Notes: generated from the letters alone by a model not told the origin. A stretch of 64,000 nucleotides of DNA from Corylus avellana (GCF_901000735.1 NC_081544.1:17849985-17913984), one strand, 5' to 3'; shown: positions 1 to 14,490, numbered from the stretch's first letter. Numbers and translations: made by a program.

Positions 1-63
1 ACAACTAAATAATTAACTAATGTAAATAAATGGGTCGAAAAATGGAATATTTGGCACTTATCA
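1..63 (-). mobile_element. Edge of a gypsy-type LTR (cut by window start)
   Basis: On the minus strand this stretch starts with TGATAAGTGCCAAATATTC, closely resembling the LTR start of the nested element at 828-5557 (TGATAAGCGCCGAATATTG). It ends abruptly at 63, where copia integrase coding sequence begins. I read it as the 5' edge of a second Athila-like LTR inserted into the same copia element. The rest lies left of the window, so its target duplication cannot be checked. Confidence 0.6.
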
Positions 64-827
64 AGATGTAAATTCACCCGCATTATCCATCCGAATAGAT
101 TGAATTAGATAATCAGGAAATTGTGCTCTTAATCTAATTATTTGAGCAAGAAGTCTAGCAAATGCACTATTACGAGTAGAAAGTAAGCAAACATGTGACC
201 ACCTAGTTGATGAATCTATTAAAACCATAAAATATCTAAATGGCCCACATAGAGGATGAATCCGCCCATATATATCCCCTTGAATTCTTTTTAAACAAGA
301 TGGAGAATCAACAATTATCTTAGAAGGGGATGGTTTGATAACAAGTTTACTTTTAGAACATGCATCACAAGGACAATCACTTGGTAAAAGAATCTTTTGG
401 TTCTTGAAGGGATACCCATGAAAGTTCTCAATTATTCGACGCATCATAATTGTTCCCGGATGTCCAAGACGATCATGCCAAAGCATAAACATCTTTGGAT
501 TAGAGCACTTCTGGTGCATCACAACATGTGATTTAATTGTTCTTATTGTTGTATAATACAAGCCGGAAGAGAAAGCAGACAGTTTTTCCAATATGACCTT
601 CTGGCGCGATATTGTTGAAGTAATATGAAGATATTCATTATTGCCTACATTAGTGGTTTCAACATGTAACTATTTAGACGAATATCCTTAAAATTGATTA
701 AATTTCTTCTAGATTTAGAATAATACAAAGCATCGTCCATACAAAATTTTCTTCCTTTTGGCAATATGATATTCGCTCTTTCAGAGCCTTCGATTAGGTT
801 TGATGAACCTGAAATTGTATTGACACT
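64..827 (-). pseudogene. Copia pol fragment: protease/GAG-pre-integrase/integrase start
   Basis: Minus-strand reading gives typical Ty1/copia pol sequence. A segment after the protease (SGRANI-like block GSERANIILPKGRKF, about 740-785) is followed by the GAG-pre-integrase signature LWHDRLGHPG (around 455-485), a CxxC-type motif (CPCDACSKSK, about 345-375) and the start of the integrase core ending at MDNAGEFTS (about 64-90). The open parts are 61-591 and 645-827, with breaks between them, so it is not functional. It continues the copia fragment at 5558-6870, from which it is separated by the nested gypsy element. RT and RNase H would lie left of the window. Confidence 0.85.
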
Positions 828-1869
828 TGATGTGGTATTTTTGTGACCAAAAATATCAATTATAAAATTACCACTCGCAATAGGACGAATCTTGTAGGAC
901 AGGGCTATATTGAGGGTGTCGAACCTCAAGGACTGCAAGGGTTTTGTTATCAAATTCGAAAGATTAAAATTAACTTAATTAAAAAGAGAATTGATTTGAT
1001 TTTCTTTAAAACTAAAGTGCATGAAAATAAAAGAGATTTTAAAATAAGAGAGAGAGTGTAGGGTATTGACTTCACTTCTATCCGCACAAAAATGGCTAAT
1101 CATAATTAATCCCAGAAATTCATTCTATGCATATTATAAATAAACAAGAAATTACCTTATTAAAGAATAAGCATAATCTATCTTCGGTTGGCATGGATCG
1201 TCCTCCTAACCACTAAGATGCGGTACGACCCGTCTTCCCTATGTATAAATTATCAAATTATTTAATAGGATACATACAATCAATGAATAAGTGTAACTCA
1301 TCTTTGGTTGGCATGGACTATTTACCTAAATTACACTAAACTAGGGTGTAGTACAATCTGTCTTCCCTAGGCATGGCATATCAAATTCTATTGATCATAT
1401 ATCAATTAAACTCATTATATAACCATCATCCTCATAATCATAGAAAACAAGAATGATTTGAGATCAACAAAAGTAAAATATTTTTTAAGACAAGAGAAGA
1501 ATTTCACAAATATTGAATTTGGAATTTAAGAATAATTGCATTTAATAATTAAGAACAGAATCAAAAGGTAGCAATTCTCATAGTTATACAATCAACATGC
1601 ATAAATTGAAAATCTAGAAATTAAATACAATCAAACCATTGTGCTTAAATAGGGTTACATCAACACCCCACGAAGAGGTTTAGCCGCTCATGATCTTCTA
1701 AGCTCCAAAGACAAATTTTTGATTTCTATCTCTAGGAAGCGGTGTGTCTCTTTTCTCAATGCTTAGAGGCCTATTTATAGGGATTAGGAGAACCCTAGAA
1801 GCCCTAGGAATCCCAGAAAAATCGTAATTCAGTCTCCTAGTCGGATTGGGAGACCTAGAAAAACTTTCC
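828..1869 (-). repeat. 3' LTR of nested gypsy element, truncated
   Basis: Similar throughout to 4218-5259, including the CTTCGGTTGGCA word repeated around 1185 and 1300. Homology stops at AACTTTCC (1869), where gag-side sequence begins. The first ~300 bp of the LTR on the minus strand is missing, so the internal deletion ran from the gag/protease border into this LTR. Confidence 0.88.
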
Positions 1870-3763
1870 ACTCCAGAGAGCTTACTTGCTCGATGAGAAT
1901 GACCTTCTTCGAAATGTGCTTCCGATTCTTCCTCTTTTGAGTGCACAAGTCCTTGAGAAATTTTGCATAGCTTGGAATTTGCCCGATGGCATCAAGGAGT
2001 GGGATGTTGATTTGAACCTGCTTGAAGGTTTCCATCATGTCTTGTACCTTCTCTCCTTGTTTCCCGAAGTGGGAGGGTGCCTTAAGCCGCTCTGGGAATG
2101 GGACCTTAGGCTCATATGGTACCTCAGGAGTGGGGGCAGATGATGAAGATGCCTCGATGCTTACTTGTTTATCCTTGTCCTGATGCAAATTTTGTGGGGC
2201 CTCAATTTGCTCATCCTCCTTTCCTTCCACATGATTGTCAACCAGTCTTCCGCTTCGCAATGTGGTGATGGCTTGAACTTGCTCCAGATCAGATGTGCTT
2301 CCTTCTACCATGTATAGTCCCCTAGGGATGGTCACTGGCTGACTTGGAAGCCTTCCTTCGTCCCTCCTGTTGAGGGCATTGGCAAATTGTCCGACTTGAG
2401 CTTCTAGCTTGGCAATGGATTGGGAGTGTGAGTTCACTGTCTCCTGTTGAGATTTGACGGACTGACTTATCTCGCTCACAATTTTCAACAAGTGATCTTG
2501 ACTTTTCAATATTTGATCTTGGAAGTCGGAATCCGATCGAGGAGATGGTGCGGCCTGGTATTGCTGCTATGGAGGCCGGTAAGTGGAATGAGGTTGGTAG
2601 GGTTGCCTGTTAGATTGAGCTTGATTGTGTGGCCCTGAGGCTAAGTTGCCTGAATTTGGATTCTTCCATGAGAAGTTGGGATGATTTCTCCAACCCGAGT
2701 TGTAGGTATTGGAATACAGATCATTACCCGGTCTGGAGAAAGCTGCATTAACCTGCTCATTAGCAACACCAGTATAATTTCCAACAGTAGGGCAGTCATT
2801 TACATGATGCATAGGACTAGAACAAAATGAGCATGGTTCATGTGGTGTGTGCATGTGAGCAGTATTAGGAGAAAAACCAGCAGTCATCATTTGATCTAGC
2901 TTTTTGGTAATAGCCTCAACTACTTGGGTGGCTATATCAGAATTTCCTACCTCAAAAAGACCATCGGCCTTTGGTGCTTTAGGTGCAGGTGCCATACGTC
3001 TAGTGGAAGCATGATGAATAGAATTACTGTTTAAATTTTCAAACAAGGCCCATGCTTCATCCTCACTCTTCAACATAAATGTCCCCCCACAGGATGCATC
3101 TACCATTTGTCTATGAGGCTCGGTCAAGCCATCATAAAAACTTTGCACTAGCTGCCATTTTAGGATAGCGTGGTGTGGGCATGATCTAAGAAGGTCTCTC
3201 AGTCTCTCCCAGGTCTCACGGAATTGCTCGCCCTCATATTAGGAAATACTAGTGATAGCTCTCCTAATGTCATTGGTTTTTCCTATGGGGAAGTATTTCT
3301 TCAAAAATTCTTGTTGCAATTCAGCCCAAGAAGTAAAGGAGTTTGGTGCCATGGAATTAAACTAATGTTTGGCTCTTTCCTTTAGGGAGAAAGGGAAGAG
3401 ACGCATCCTTAGAGCATCCTCAGTGAATCTAGTCAATTTAATGGTTAAACAGATTGCTAAGAACTCATTGAGGAAGTCATAAGGGTTTTCATTGCTAAGC
3501 CCTAGGAAAGATGGTAAACTTTGTATGGTGCTAGGCTTAATCTCATAGTGGGTTGCCGTAATGTCCGGTAGCCTGAGACATGTGGGGGAAGTGTATGTGG
3601 CAGGGAGATAATGATCTCTTAAAGCCACATGGTCACCCATGGTCTCAGTGGTGTGTGCTCTTAGCAATTCAGAGTTCCTTTCGGCTCTAAGTTGTCTAAG
3701 AGTGTGTTCAATGTCGAGGTCGCAAGTAATTAATGGCAAAGACAAAGAACGGCGACCTAACAT
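1870..3763 (-). pseudogene. Gypsy gag pseudogene with three nonsense codons
   Basis: Starting at 3763 (MLGRRSLSLPLI), one minus-strand frame runs through three open pieces (3763-3362, 3148-2567, 2509-1870) with no frameshift. I see three in-frame stops, near 3362, 3241 and 2568. The content is gag-like: an Athila-type gag core (IQSLPSFLGLSNENPYDFL, about 3455-3515), a zinc-knuckle-like Cys/His stretch (PCSFCSSPMHHVNDC, about 2790-2845), then a Gln-rich and coiled segment (VAQLEAQVGQ-like, about 2395-2420). It stops just before where protease should start, at the deletion junction with the 3' LTR. Confidence 0.8.
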
Positions 3764-4217
3764 AAACTAAAAAGAAAATAAAAACAGAAACAAAAATAAA
3801 GTAAAATAAAATAAAATAAAGACAAACTAAGACAAAAAAAAAAAAAAAAAAAATTAAAGCTCACAAATAGCCCTTAGATGCGCTGGAATTTGGATGTAGA
3901 CTGCTGCTGGTGCGCTTGAGTGTACTGTCGCAAATGGGTGCGAGCACAGTTCGCTGAATTCCTGCTAGAGTGCGTACTTGAGCTCGATCGCACGCGATCT
4001 GCGCTCGATCACAGTCACAGGGATGGGCAGCTACGGACCTGAGTGAAAAACTCAACAAAACCAAAATAAAACACAAAAAAAAAAAGAAAAAAAGAAAAAA
4101 GAATTAAATTAGAACCGTAAAATAAAGAAAAACAGAAAATTAAAAATTAAGCTAAAATCAATCCTTAAAATTTGATAATGAAACCGTTAAGCAGTCCTGG
4201 GCAACGGCGCCAAAAAT
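3764..4217 (-). other. 5' leader and PBS of the nested gypsy element
   Basis: Non-coding leader between PBS and gag. It holds a poly-A/T run (about 3833-3852) and a cluster of self-complementary words (TGAGCTCGATCGCA about 3979-3992; TGCGCTCGATCACA about 4000-4013). The same kind of cluster appears in the leader of the related element at 61009. Confidence 0.7.
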
Positions 4218-5557
4218 TGATGTGGTATTTTTGTGACAAAAAATATCAATTATAAAATTACCACTCGCAATAGGACGAATCCCGTAGGATAGGGCTATAT
4301 TGAGGGTGTCGAACCTCAAGGACTGCATGAGTTTTGCTATCAAATTCGAAAGATTAAAATTAACTTAATTAAAAAGAGAATTGATTTGATTTTCTTTAAA
4401 ACTAAAGTGCATGAAAATAAAAGAGATTTAAAATAAGAGAGAGGGTGTAGGATATTGACTTCACCTCTATCCGCATAACAATGGCTAATCATAATTAATC
4501 TCAGAAATTCATTCTATGCATGCTATAAATAAACAAGAAACTACCTTATTAAAGAATAAGCATCATTTATCTTCGGTTAGCACAGATCGTCCACCTAACC
4601 ACTAAGATGCGGTACGGCCCGTCTTCCCTAAGTATAAATTATCAAATTATTTAATAGAATACATACAATCAATGAATAAGTGTAACCCATCTTCGGTTGG
4701 CACAAACTGTCTACCTAAATTACATTAAACTAGGGTGTTATACAATCCGTCTTCTCTATGCATGGCCTATCAAATCCTACTGATCATATGTCAATTAAAC
4801 CCATTGTATAACCATCATCCTCATAATCACAGAAAACAATAATGATTTGAGATCAACAAAAGTAAAATACTTTCTAAGACAAAAGAAGAATTTCACAAAT
4901 ATTGAATTTGAAATTTAAGAACAATTGCATTTAATAATTAAGAACAAAATCAAAAGGTATCAATTCTCATAGTTATACAATCAATATATATAAATTGAAA
5001 ATCTAGAAATTAAATACAATTAAACCATTGTGCTTAGATAGGGTTACATCAACACCCCATGAAGGGGTTTAGCCGCTCATGATCTTCTAAGCTTTAAAGA
5101 CAAATTTCTGATTTCTAACTCTAGAAAGCGGAGTGTCTCTTTTCTCAATGCTTAGAGGCCTATTTATAGGGATTAGGAGAACCCTAGAAGCCCTAGGAAT
5201 TCCAGAAAAATCGTAATTCAGTCTCCTAGTCGGATTGGGAGACCTAGAAAAACTTTCCTTATCAATTTCGGACTCCTTTTCGTCTATGCCACCCGTGTGT
5301 GCTCAAGCACACTATAGCTGCGCTCGAGCGTATTGTAGCTACAGTAACGTGCTACAGTACTTTGCTATAGTAACCCCGCTACAGTAACTTTGCTACAATA
5401 CTTTAAATGCATTTTGAGTCCAAAATCAATGATTTTCTTATATCTTTATTAAACACCTGAAAACACAAAAACAAAACAAAATGAAACAAATAATAATGCT
5501 AAGGAATTAACATATGCAAATTAGGGGGCTTGAATGTACAATATTCGGCGCTTATCA
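4218..5557 (-). repeat. 5' LTR of nested gypsy element (complete, 1340 bp)
   Basis: The inner edge abuts the PBS and the outer edge abuts the ACACT target duplication. A minus-strand TATA word, CTATAAATAGGCC (about 5158-5170), lies mid-LTR. Upstream of it on the minus strand are repeated GCTACAGTA-type words and GCGCTCGAGCG (about 5290-5400). Length and ends match the plus-strand LTR at 61009-62350 (1342 bp). Confidence 0.88.
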
Positions 5558-6870
5558 ACACTAGCTTTGTTTAATATCAAGTATTGAAAATATTTCTTAT
5601 CTCTAAGAATTGTGTGCGTTGTATAACTGTCTGCTAGATACAAATCTTCACCAATCATCTTGGAATTAATCATTCCATTAATATGACCCATGCCTTCATA
5701 TATAAACAAAATATATATTAAATTGCATTAATCAAAAAGAAAATAACAAAATACAATCAAATTTGACAATGTAAACATATTGTGATTAAGACATAATGAA
5801 AACATATTAATTGTTGTAGACATATTTATCACCATTCAAAAGATTAGTTTTTGTGCTAGAGTCTACAAAGAAATCATAAACATCAAGATGAATGTTACCC
5901 TCTCCATTTAGAGTATCAAGAAAAATTGGAGAATCTTCATAATTACTGTGATTAGCAAAATTCATTTTAATACCCTTTTCTTTTATGGAGGCTTGATATA
6001 GGTTCACCAGATGCTTAGGCATACGACATGTACGCGGCCAATGTCCTTTCATACCACACCTGTAACATTTATCTTCATAGTTCTTTGTAGGTTTATTTTG
6101 TAAAGCTTTGTTTTCATTTTGTTTCGCCTTAAAGTGGTTCCACTTCTGGTGGTATGGAGGATTTCTTTTGTAAGAATTTTGAATACATTCCCCTTGACCT
6201 TTATAATTTTTTCTACGATGTCCACGTCCACGACCATGGTTTCCTTTATTACCATGAAATGAGGTTCCATTTGCTTCAGGAAATGGTGTAGAACCCATTG
6301 GATGAGATTGATGATTTTTCGTTAATAGATCGTTGTTTTGCTCAGCCACTAGAAGACAAGATATTAGTTTAGAATATCTTGTGAAATTACGCTCTCGATA
6401 TTGCTGCTGCAGGAGCACATTCAAGGCATGAAATGTGGTATATGTTTTTTCTAACATATCCACGTCAGTGACTTTTTCTCCACACAATTTTAATTGTGAG
6501 CTGAATTTAAAGAGTTCAGAGTTATAGTTACTGACACTCTTGAAATCTTGCAACCTCAGGTGCATCCAATCATAACGAGCTTTTGGGAGGATAACTGTCT
6601 TCTGGTGCTCATATCTCTCCCTTAAATTATTTCACAAGGTCAAGGGATCATTTACTGTAAGCTACTCAGTTTTTAATTCTTTAAGCAAATAATGGCAAAG
6701 AAAAATCATTGCTCTAACGCGATCCTGTTAGGATGTTTGATTATCTTTCTTAATAGTATTTCCAAGATTCATAGCTTCAAGATGAATCTCAGCATCAAGG
6801 ATTCAAGATAAGTAATTATTGCCAGAAACGTCAAGAGTGACAAACTCAAGTTTTGTAAGATTTGACATTA
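5558..6870 (-). pseudogene. Copia gag and start of pol, degenerate
   Basis: Minus strand. Gag begins near 6868 (MSNLTKLEFVTLDVSGNNYL) and runs into a TGA where Trp is expected. Further stops lie near 6660 and 6635. The open piece 6565-5807 carries the UBN2-type gag region and the zinc knuckle CYRCGMKGHWPRTC (about 6020-6062). Pol starts with the DSYTTHTILRDKKYF block (about 5580-5640), which normally contains the aspartic-protease-side D-S-G/A motif, and is cut at 5562 by the nested gypsy insertion, resuming at 827. Several nonsense codons make it non-functional. Confidence 0.82.
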
Positions 6871-7149
6871 TCTATACAAATATATATCAAGAATTAAATA
6901 AATTAACATTATTTAAAAATAAGTGATATTATACGCAAGCCAAAAATTTTCAAATATAAACTATAAGACATTATATTCATAGCATTAGTATAATAACATT
7001 CTAGTTCATATAAATCTCACATGGATTATAATATGCATTTGTTATAATATGATTCAAAAAACAAATGAATTGAGAATATCTCACGAATAGCTTTTGATGT
7101 TGAAGATCAAAAGAAAACAACAATTGGTTAGAGTTTCATGCTGATAACG

Positions 7150-7487
7150 TGTTGTAAAACACAAAAAAAATAAAAATAAAAAATAAAAATAAAAATAAAA
7201 TTGACAAGACAAGATAAAGAGATTGCAGTATGTGAAACTAGTTCTTCAGGAATTATGTATGATTCTTCTCTATTTTGTGTACTTTACATACTACTCAATA
7301 CTCATTTTATAGATATAGAATCATAATGGGAGGTTAAAGAATATGAAAAGGTAGTACATGAATCAAAATGGTATATTAATATATTACATGAATGTTTTAG
7401 GAATTCTAAAAGATGATCTGAATGTGTAGAATTCCAAAAGAAGCAACTAAATGGTTATCCACCAAATACATGAATGCATTCATAACA
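7150..7487 (-). repeat. 5' LTR of the copia element (338 bp)
   Basis: On the minus strand it starts TGTTATGAATGCATTCATG and ends TTTTACAACA. It is followed by ...CGTTATCAGCATGAAACTC, a PBS-like stretch in the position typical of plant copia elements. The matching 3' LTR is outside the window, so its ends rest on TG...CA and context only. Confidence 0.72.
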
Positions 7488-7690
7488 GATAGAGAAATAA
7501 GGGATAATTTTTTTTTTTTTTTTACTTTTTTTTTTAAAAAAATATATATATCTACCTAAGACTAGGAGAACACCTAACTTTTTTTTTTTTTTTTTTGGGG
7601 GGTCTAAGTGAAGTGGCATTATTCCATACTATCTGTTAAGATATAAAATTTGGAATTTATTACGAAAAAATCGATTATTACTAAGACATT
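7488..7690. other. Low-complexity AT/poly-T spacer
   Basis: Two long T runs (about 7510-7530 and 7579-7596) in an AT-rich spacer. No coding or RNA signal seen. Confidence 0.6.
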
Positions 7691-7990
7691 CTAGAAATAT
7701 CTAAAGACGTTGTTCGCTTGGTGACAGCATGTCATGCTAATATACCAGGAAAAAGATTCCCACCACATCCCAAAAGCTACAAAATATCTTCTTAAACCCG
7801 CCTATGACGTGGAAGGATGGAAGCTATATGGTGGCAAGTTAGGTCTAGATATTTTCCCACAAAATATCGCTTGGACACGTGGTTCCCACGGCACCGACTT
7901 CGACTTCCATTGCCATTTTTAGCCCTCCATTGTTTCTTAAACTGCTATATTGCCATTCCTCCTGTCGCTACCTCGTAGAGTAGAGTTCTC
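7690..7990 (+). promoter_or_regulatory. GC-richer island upstream of FKF1 with evening-element and G-box words
   Basis: About 300 bp stand out from the surrounding AT-rich sequence. They contain AAAATATCT, identical to the plant evening element (7781-7789), a related AAAATATCG (7861-7869) and a CACGTG G-box (7876-7881). It lies about 2.1 kb upstream of the FKF1 start. FKF1 is evening-phased in Arabidopsis, so a distal regulatory role is plausible, but motif presence alone is weak evidence. Confidence 0.35.
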
Positions 7991-8344
7991 TGTCCTACAG
8001 ATTAATTTTTATCTTTATTTTTATTTTTTTCAAATTAAATAATTCAAAATTTATCACCTATAAATTTATTAAAAAATAGCTAATAATATTTTGAATTATA
8101 TAATTTGAAAATAATAGTTAAATTTAAAAAACTCTACAACATAAAGTTCACTAAAATTCCATTTTTTTTAAAAATAATATATAATATAAAGTGCCGAACA
8201 ACTTTTACAAGTAATCTAGGACGTCTAGAAGGTACAAGCCCTTTCATAAAATAGATTTTTTTTGTGTTTTTTCCTAAAAAAAAACTGTTCCTTAATGTAT
8301 TTTATATTATGTTTTTTTTTTTTTTTTTTTAGTTTTAAAAAAAT

Positions 8345-8645
8345 GTCTTGACTTAAGATAGAAATTATAGAATGACAAAGTTTTCGTCTAAACTGGGTTG
8401 GAAGAATTTCCTTCAACCTAATCTATAAAAGTGACATGTGTCTCATGAACATGTGAGATGTATATATTTTTTTAATAGCAGGAACAAAGTTTGAATAAAT
8501 TTTATTAAAAACTCATGTGCATCTCACATGTTATTAAAAAAAGGGACACATGTCACTTTTATAGATTAGGTGAAAGGAAATTTCTCTAACACAGTTTGGA
8601 GGAAAACTTTGTCCAAGATAGAATTAAAAACCGTTTTTATGTTTT
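8345..8645. repeat. Foldback element with ~95-bp inverted arms
   Basis: The left arm (about 8345-8440) is an imperfect inverted copy of the right arm (about 8543-8640). The shared core is ACATGTCACTTTTATAGATT, followed by AGGAAAT...AACTTTGTC on both sides. The ~100-bp loop is AT-rich and carries further CATGTGAGATG/CATCTCACATG inverted words. It looks like a MITE or foldback transposon. No clear target duplication found. Confidence 0.65.
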
Positions 8646-8885
8646 GTGTTTTAATTGTTTGTTTGTTAGTTTTTTTTTTTTCAAAAAAAAAAAAAAAAAT
8701 TTCAATAAAAAAAAATCACTTTTGCCCCCAAACGAGACGAGAAGTGATAATAAAAACATTTGAAATTATAATAAATACAATAAATACAAGGACATGAATC
8801 CTCTTAATTTAATTTGAAATAGAGTTTAAAACTAGTATATCCAACCATATATATATATATATGTGATACTACATAATTTAAATTG

Positions 8886-9064
8886 AAAAATATTAGGTGT
8901 TCTTCTAGTGTTTTTTTTTGGTGTTTTCCTAATTATAATGTGACTTTTAAAATTATCGTTAAATTTGAGATTATCATTAATCTTTTGGTGTTTTTAAAAG
9001 CCACATCATAACTAAAAAGACATAAAAAAAAAACACTAAAAAAATAAATAGCATTTCTCATTTA
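8886..9064. repeat. Small foldback MITE
   Basis: Imperfect inverted repeat. The left side (TCTAGTG, poly-T, then AATGTGACTTTTAAAA) mirrors the right side (TTTTAAAAGCCACATCATA, then poly-A, CACTA). About 180 bp, AT-rich, no coding content. Confidence 0.5.
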
Positions 9065-9423
9065 AATTTTTTAAAAAGCATAATGCAATAATAAACGTAT
9101 TTACAATAATGCTAAAAAAAAAAAAAAAAAAAATCACAATGAAAAGCAACGGCAGGTACATAGACCAACAATTTTCATGGAAATGTATGTTACGTCACGG
9201 ACTTGGACAATTCATGAGTCTCCATAACTTTATTTTATTTTTTATTTTTTAAATTTTGACGGCGGACATAGATTGAGACCAATTATTATTCTTAGATACT
9301 GTTTGAAATTACGTTTGAGAAATAAATTTTTCAAGTTAAAATATTTTTTTGGGCAAAAATGTTATTTTAAGCTTTTGTCAAAAATGCATTTAAACTATTT
9401 TTAGACTTTTAAAAGCACTTTTA

Positions 9424-9531
9424 GTCTCCAAGAGGTAGCTCAATTGGTTGAGACCACGTCTAATGAAGCGGAGGTCACTTGTTCGAATTCCCCCCTCCCT
9501 CTTGTGCGGATATGTCAAAAAAAAAAAAAAA
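9424..9531 (+). mobile_element. tRNA-derived SINE upstream of FKF1
   Basis: A tRNA-like head carries an A-box-like stretch (TAGCTCAATTGGTTGAG, about 9437-9452) and a B-box-like stretch (GTTCGAATTCCC, 9481-9492), followed by a short body and a poly-A tail (9517-9531). CACTT-type words on both sides may be the target duplication (imperfect). It lacks the rest of a tRNA cloverleaf, so it is a SINE and not a tRNA gene. It ends about 500 bp before the FKF1 start codon. Confidence 0.7.
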
Positions 9532-9935
9532 CACTTTCAAATTTTTTACCAAGTAAATTCTTTTTTCAAACAAACTTTTTACCGAAAATTAGTTACCCTT
9601 ATTCTGAAAATCAGTTACAGTGAATTTTCTTTTACCTATTCGTCACATGGTGACCGATGGGATAATGTTATAATTGTTTTGGAAGTACAAAAAATGTTAT
9701 GAATCTGTCCCCTTATTTATGAAAAAAAAACTGCATTTATAAATAAAAATTTAATTGATTTAGTGTTTCTTTAATTAACTTTTAAGAGTTTATGAAACAA
9801 ATATAAATATAAATTATCCATTGCCCACTCGCCCACCGTCTCCCAATAAACTTGAGGATAAAAACTGATTTTATAGCCGGTGGTGCTGTCGTAATTAAAG
9901 TGCTTAAATGGGGTATTTTTAATGGAGGCTGTCAA

Positions 9936-10030
9936 CATATATATATATATATGTCCTGCAAACAACGCTGTCACAGCCATTTTGAGACGCAACACAAGGG
10001 CGAGAGAGAGAGAGAGAGAGCAAATTCAGA
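9936..10030 (+). promoter_or_regulatory. FKF1 core promoter and 5' leader
   Basis: A TATA-like (AT)n run (ACATATATATATATATATG, about 9935-9953) lies 80-95 bp before the ATG. It is followed by a (GA)n run (about 10001-10020) ending 10 bp before the start codon. GA repeats in plant leaders can bind BPC-type GAGA factors; here that is inference. Confidence 0.5.
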
Positions 10031-13101
<3,071 letters not shown>

Positions 13102-14480
13102 TAGTGTAATTATCAGTTGCCCAAATTACCAAAGGACTTGAGATTAGCACCAATTCCTCCGGATGAATATTTTGCTTCATATTCTGTGCTATCAGTTGAG
13201 GTACTTCCTCCTACAATTTTTCACTCATGTACTTGGATGCCATGCTTTTATTGTTGAGGGTAGCCCTTGCATTGTTGCACGCCACAACGAACGTAACAGT
13301 CGGTGAAAAATGCTAGCGCAATGGCTTTCTTTGATAGTGGCTCGTTTCTTTGGGCGGAAGCTTTCTTTGATAGTGGCTCGTTTCTTTGAGCTCCGCCAGA
13401 CGTAGTCTTCGACGTGTTTTATTCTTTCTTTTTTGTATTGTTCATTACAAATGCCATTTTTCTTGCTTGTTTTGACTCTTGTAAAATGCGAACATAAAAT
13501 ACTAATGTATATATTTGATGGCTGTATTCCCAAACAGTGGCGATATCGAGTCCAAGTGACTCTTGTCTTCAAGATCTGATGTTAGGCAGGGAAGGGTTTT
13601 TAGCAACTTATACCATCCAAACTCGTATATTATGCATCATCCATGATGGTTTCTAGCATACAGATGACTAGTGTTGCAAATATTACACCAAATTAGCTGT
13701 TAGAAGGCACATGTTGGGAGACATGTTTATGTTCGCAGTATTCATATACGATGTAGTTTCAGTTTTAGATGCTAAGATATTCATCCCATTCTGTAGTCGC
13801 TGCCATCCCACATTTGTGAGTTCCATATGAAAATTATAATTTTTTGAGTAACAAATGCATTAAGTATTGGAATCTCAATCTCAAGGCTCTATATCCAAGC
13901 TTGGTTGGAAAATTATTTCAAATCAGAACTCCCTTTGATTCACCTTTTAAAATCCAAATACCTCCACAGTTCCTCCCCCCACCCTGCGGCACCCCCCCGG
14001 CACAACCAACCACCATGGGCTTCTTGGCTCTAGAAAAATATCCTAAAAATATATGAAAAAAAAAAAAAAAAATCATTTTCTGCCAAGGCAATGATGGGAT
14101 TCTATCTTGGTATGGGACTCTTCCTGGATACCAAATATTTGTAATGGCTGTTTTGGTACAATAGAAATGGAAAGATTTTATCATTTTTGTTGTAATTTGT
14201 ATTGAAAATGAAAGTATTTTTAATTATATTTGAGGGCAACAACTCCTTGAGAAATAAAATTGGCTAAATTTTTTTAATTATCATGGGGCAAGATTTAAGC
14301 ATAGAGTTGAACAAAAATATTAAAGAATATAATTAACGGAATAAATAATTCAATAAAATTAAATTATTGTTTAAAACATATAATGTAACTTGCAATTTAT
14401 TTGTCATGCCTAGTCTAGCGTAAATTTATTTTCAACAAGTTTTTATATTTTGAAATCGTTGTATGACTTTTTTTTTCATA
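13102..14480 (+). other. FKF1 3' flank and intergenic sequence
   Basis: Likely includes the FKF1 3' UTR. A 29-bp direct repeat starting GCTTTCTTTGATAGTGGC occurs at 13324-13352 and 13360-13388, separated by 7 bp. A C-rich stretch lies at about 13975-14000. No gene seen; short open frames here lack family resemblance. Confidence 0.55.
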
Positions 14481-14490
14481 ATTTTTAGTA

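Larger units (their letters stand above)
828..5557 (-). mobile_element. Nested gypsy (Athila-like) LTR retrotransposon, pol-deleted
   Basis: The element lies within the copia pol sequence and is bounded by a perfect 5-bp target duplication ACACT (823-827 and 5558-5562). The 5' LTR is 4218-5557 (1340 bp, TGATAA...CACATCA on the minus strand). The 3' LTR is 828 to about 1869 and lacks its first ~300 bp. Next to the 5' LTR is a primer-binding site, TGGCGCCGTTGCCC on the minus strand (about 4199-4212), the type complementary to the 3' end of tRNA-Asp as used by Athila elements. Between the LTRs only a leader and gag remain; protease, RT, RNase H and integrase are gone. The two LTRs differ at scattered positions, so the insertion is not recent. 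Confidence 0.9.

Noticed and set aside
1886..2638. Plus-strand frames over the gypsy gag
   Set aside because: Opposite-strand shadows of the gag reading.
9430..9495. tRNA-like sequence with A and B boxes
   Set aside because: No full cloverleaf and it ends in a poly-A tail; a SINE head, not a tRNA gene.
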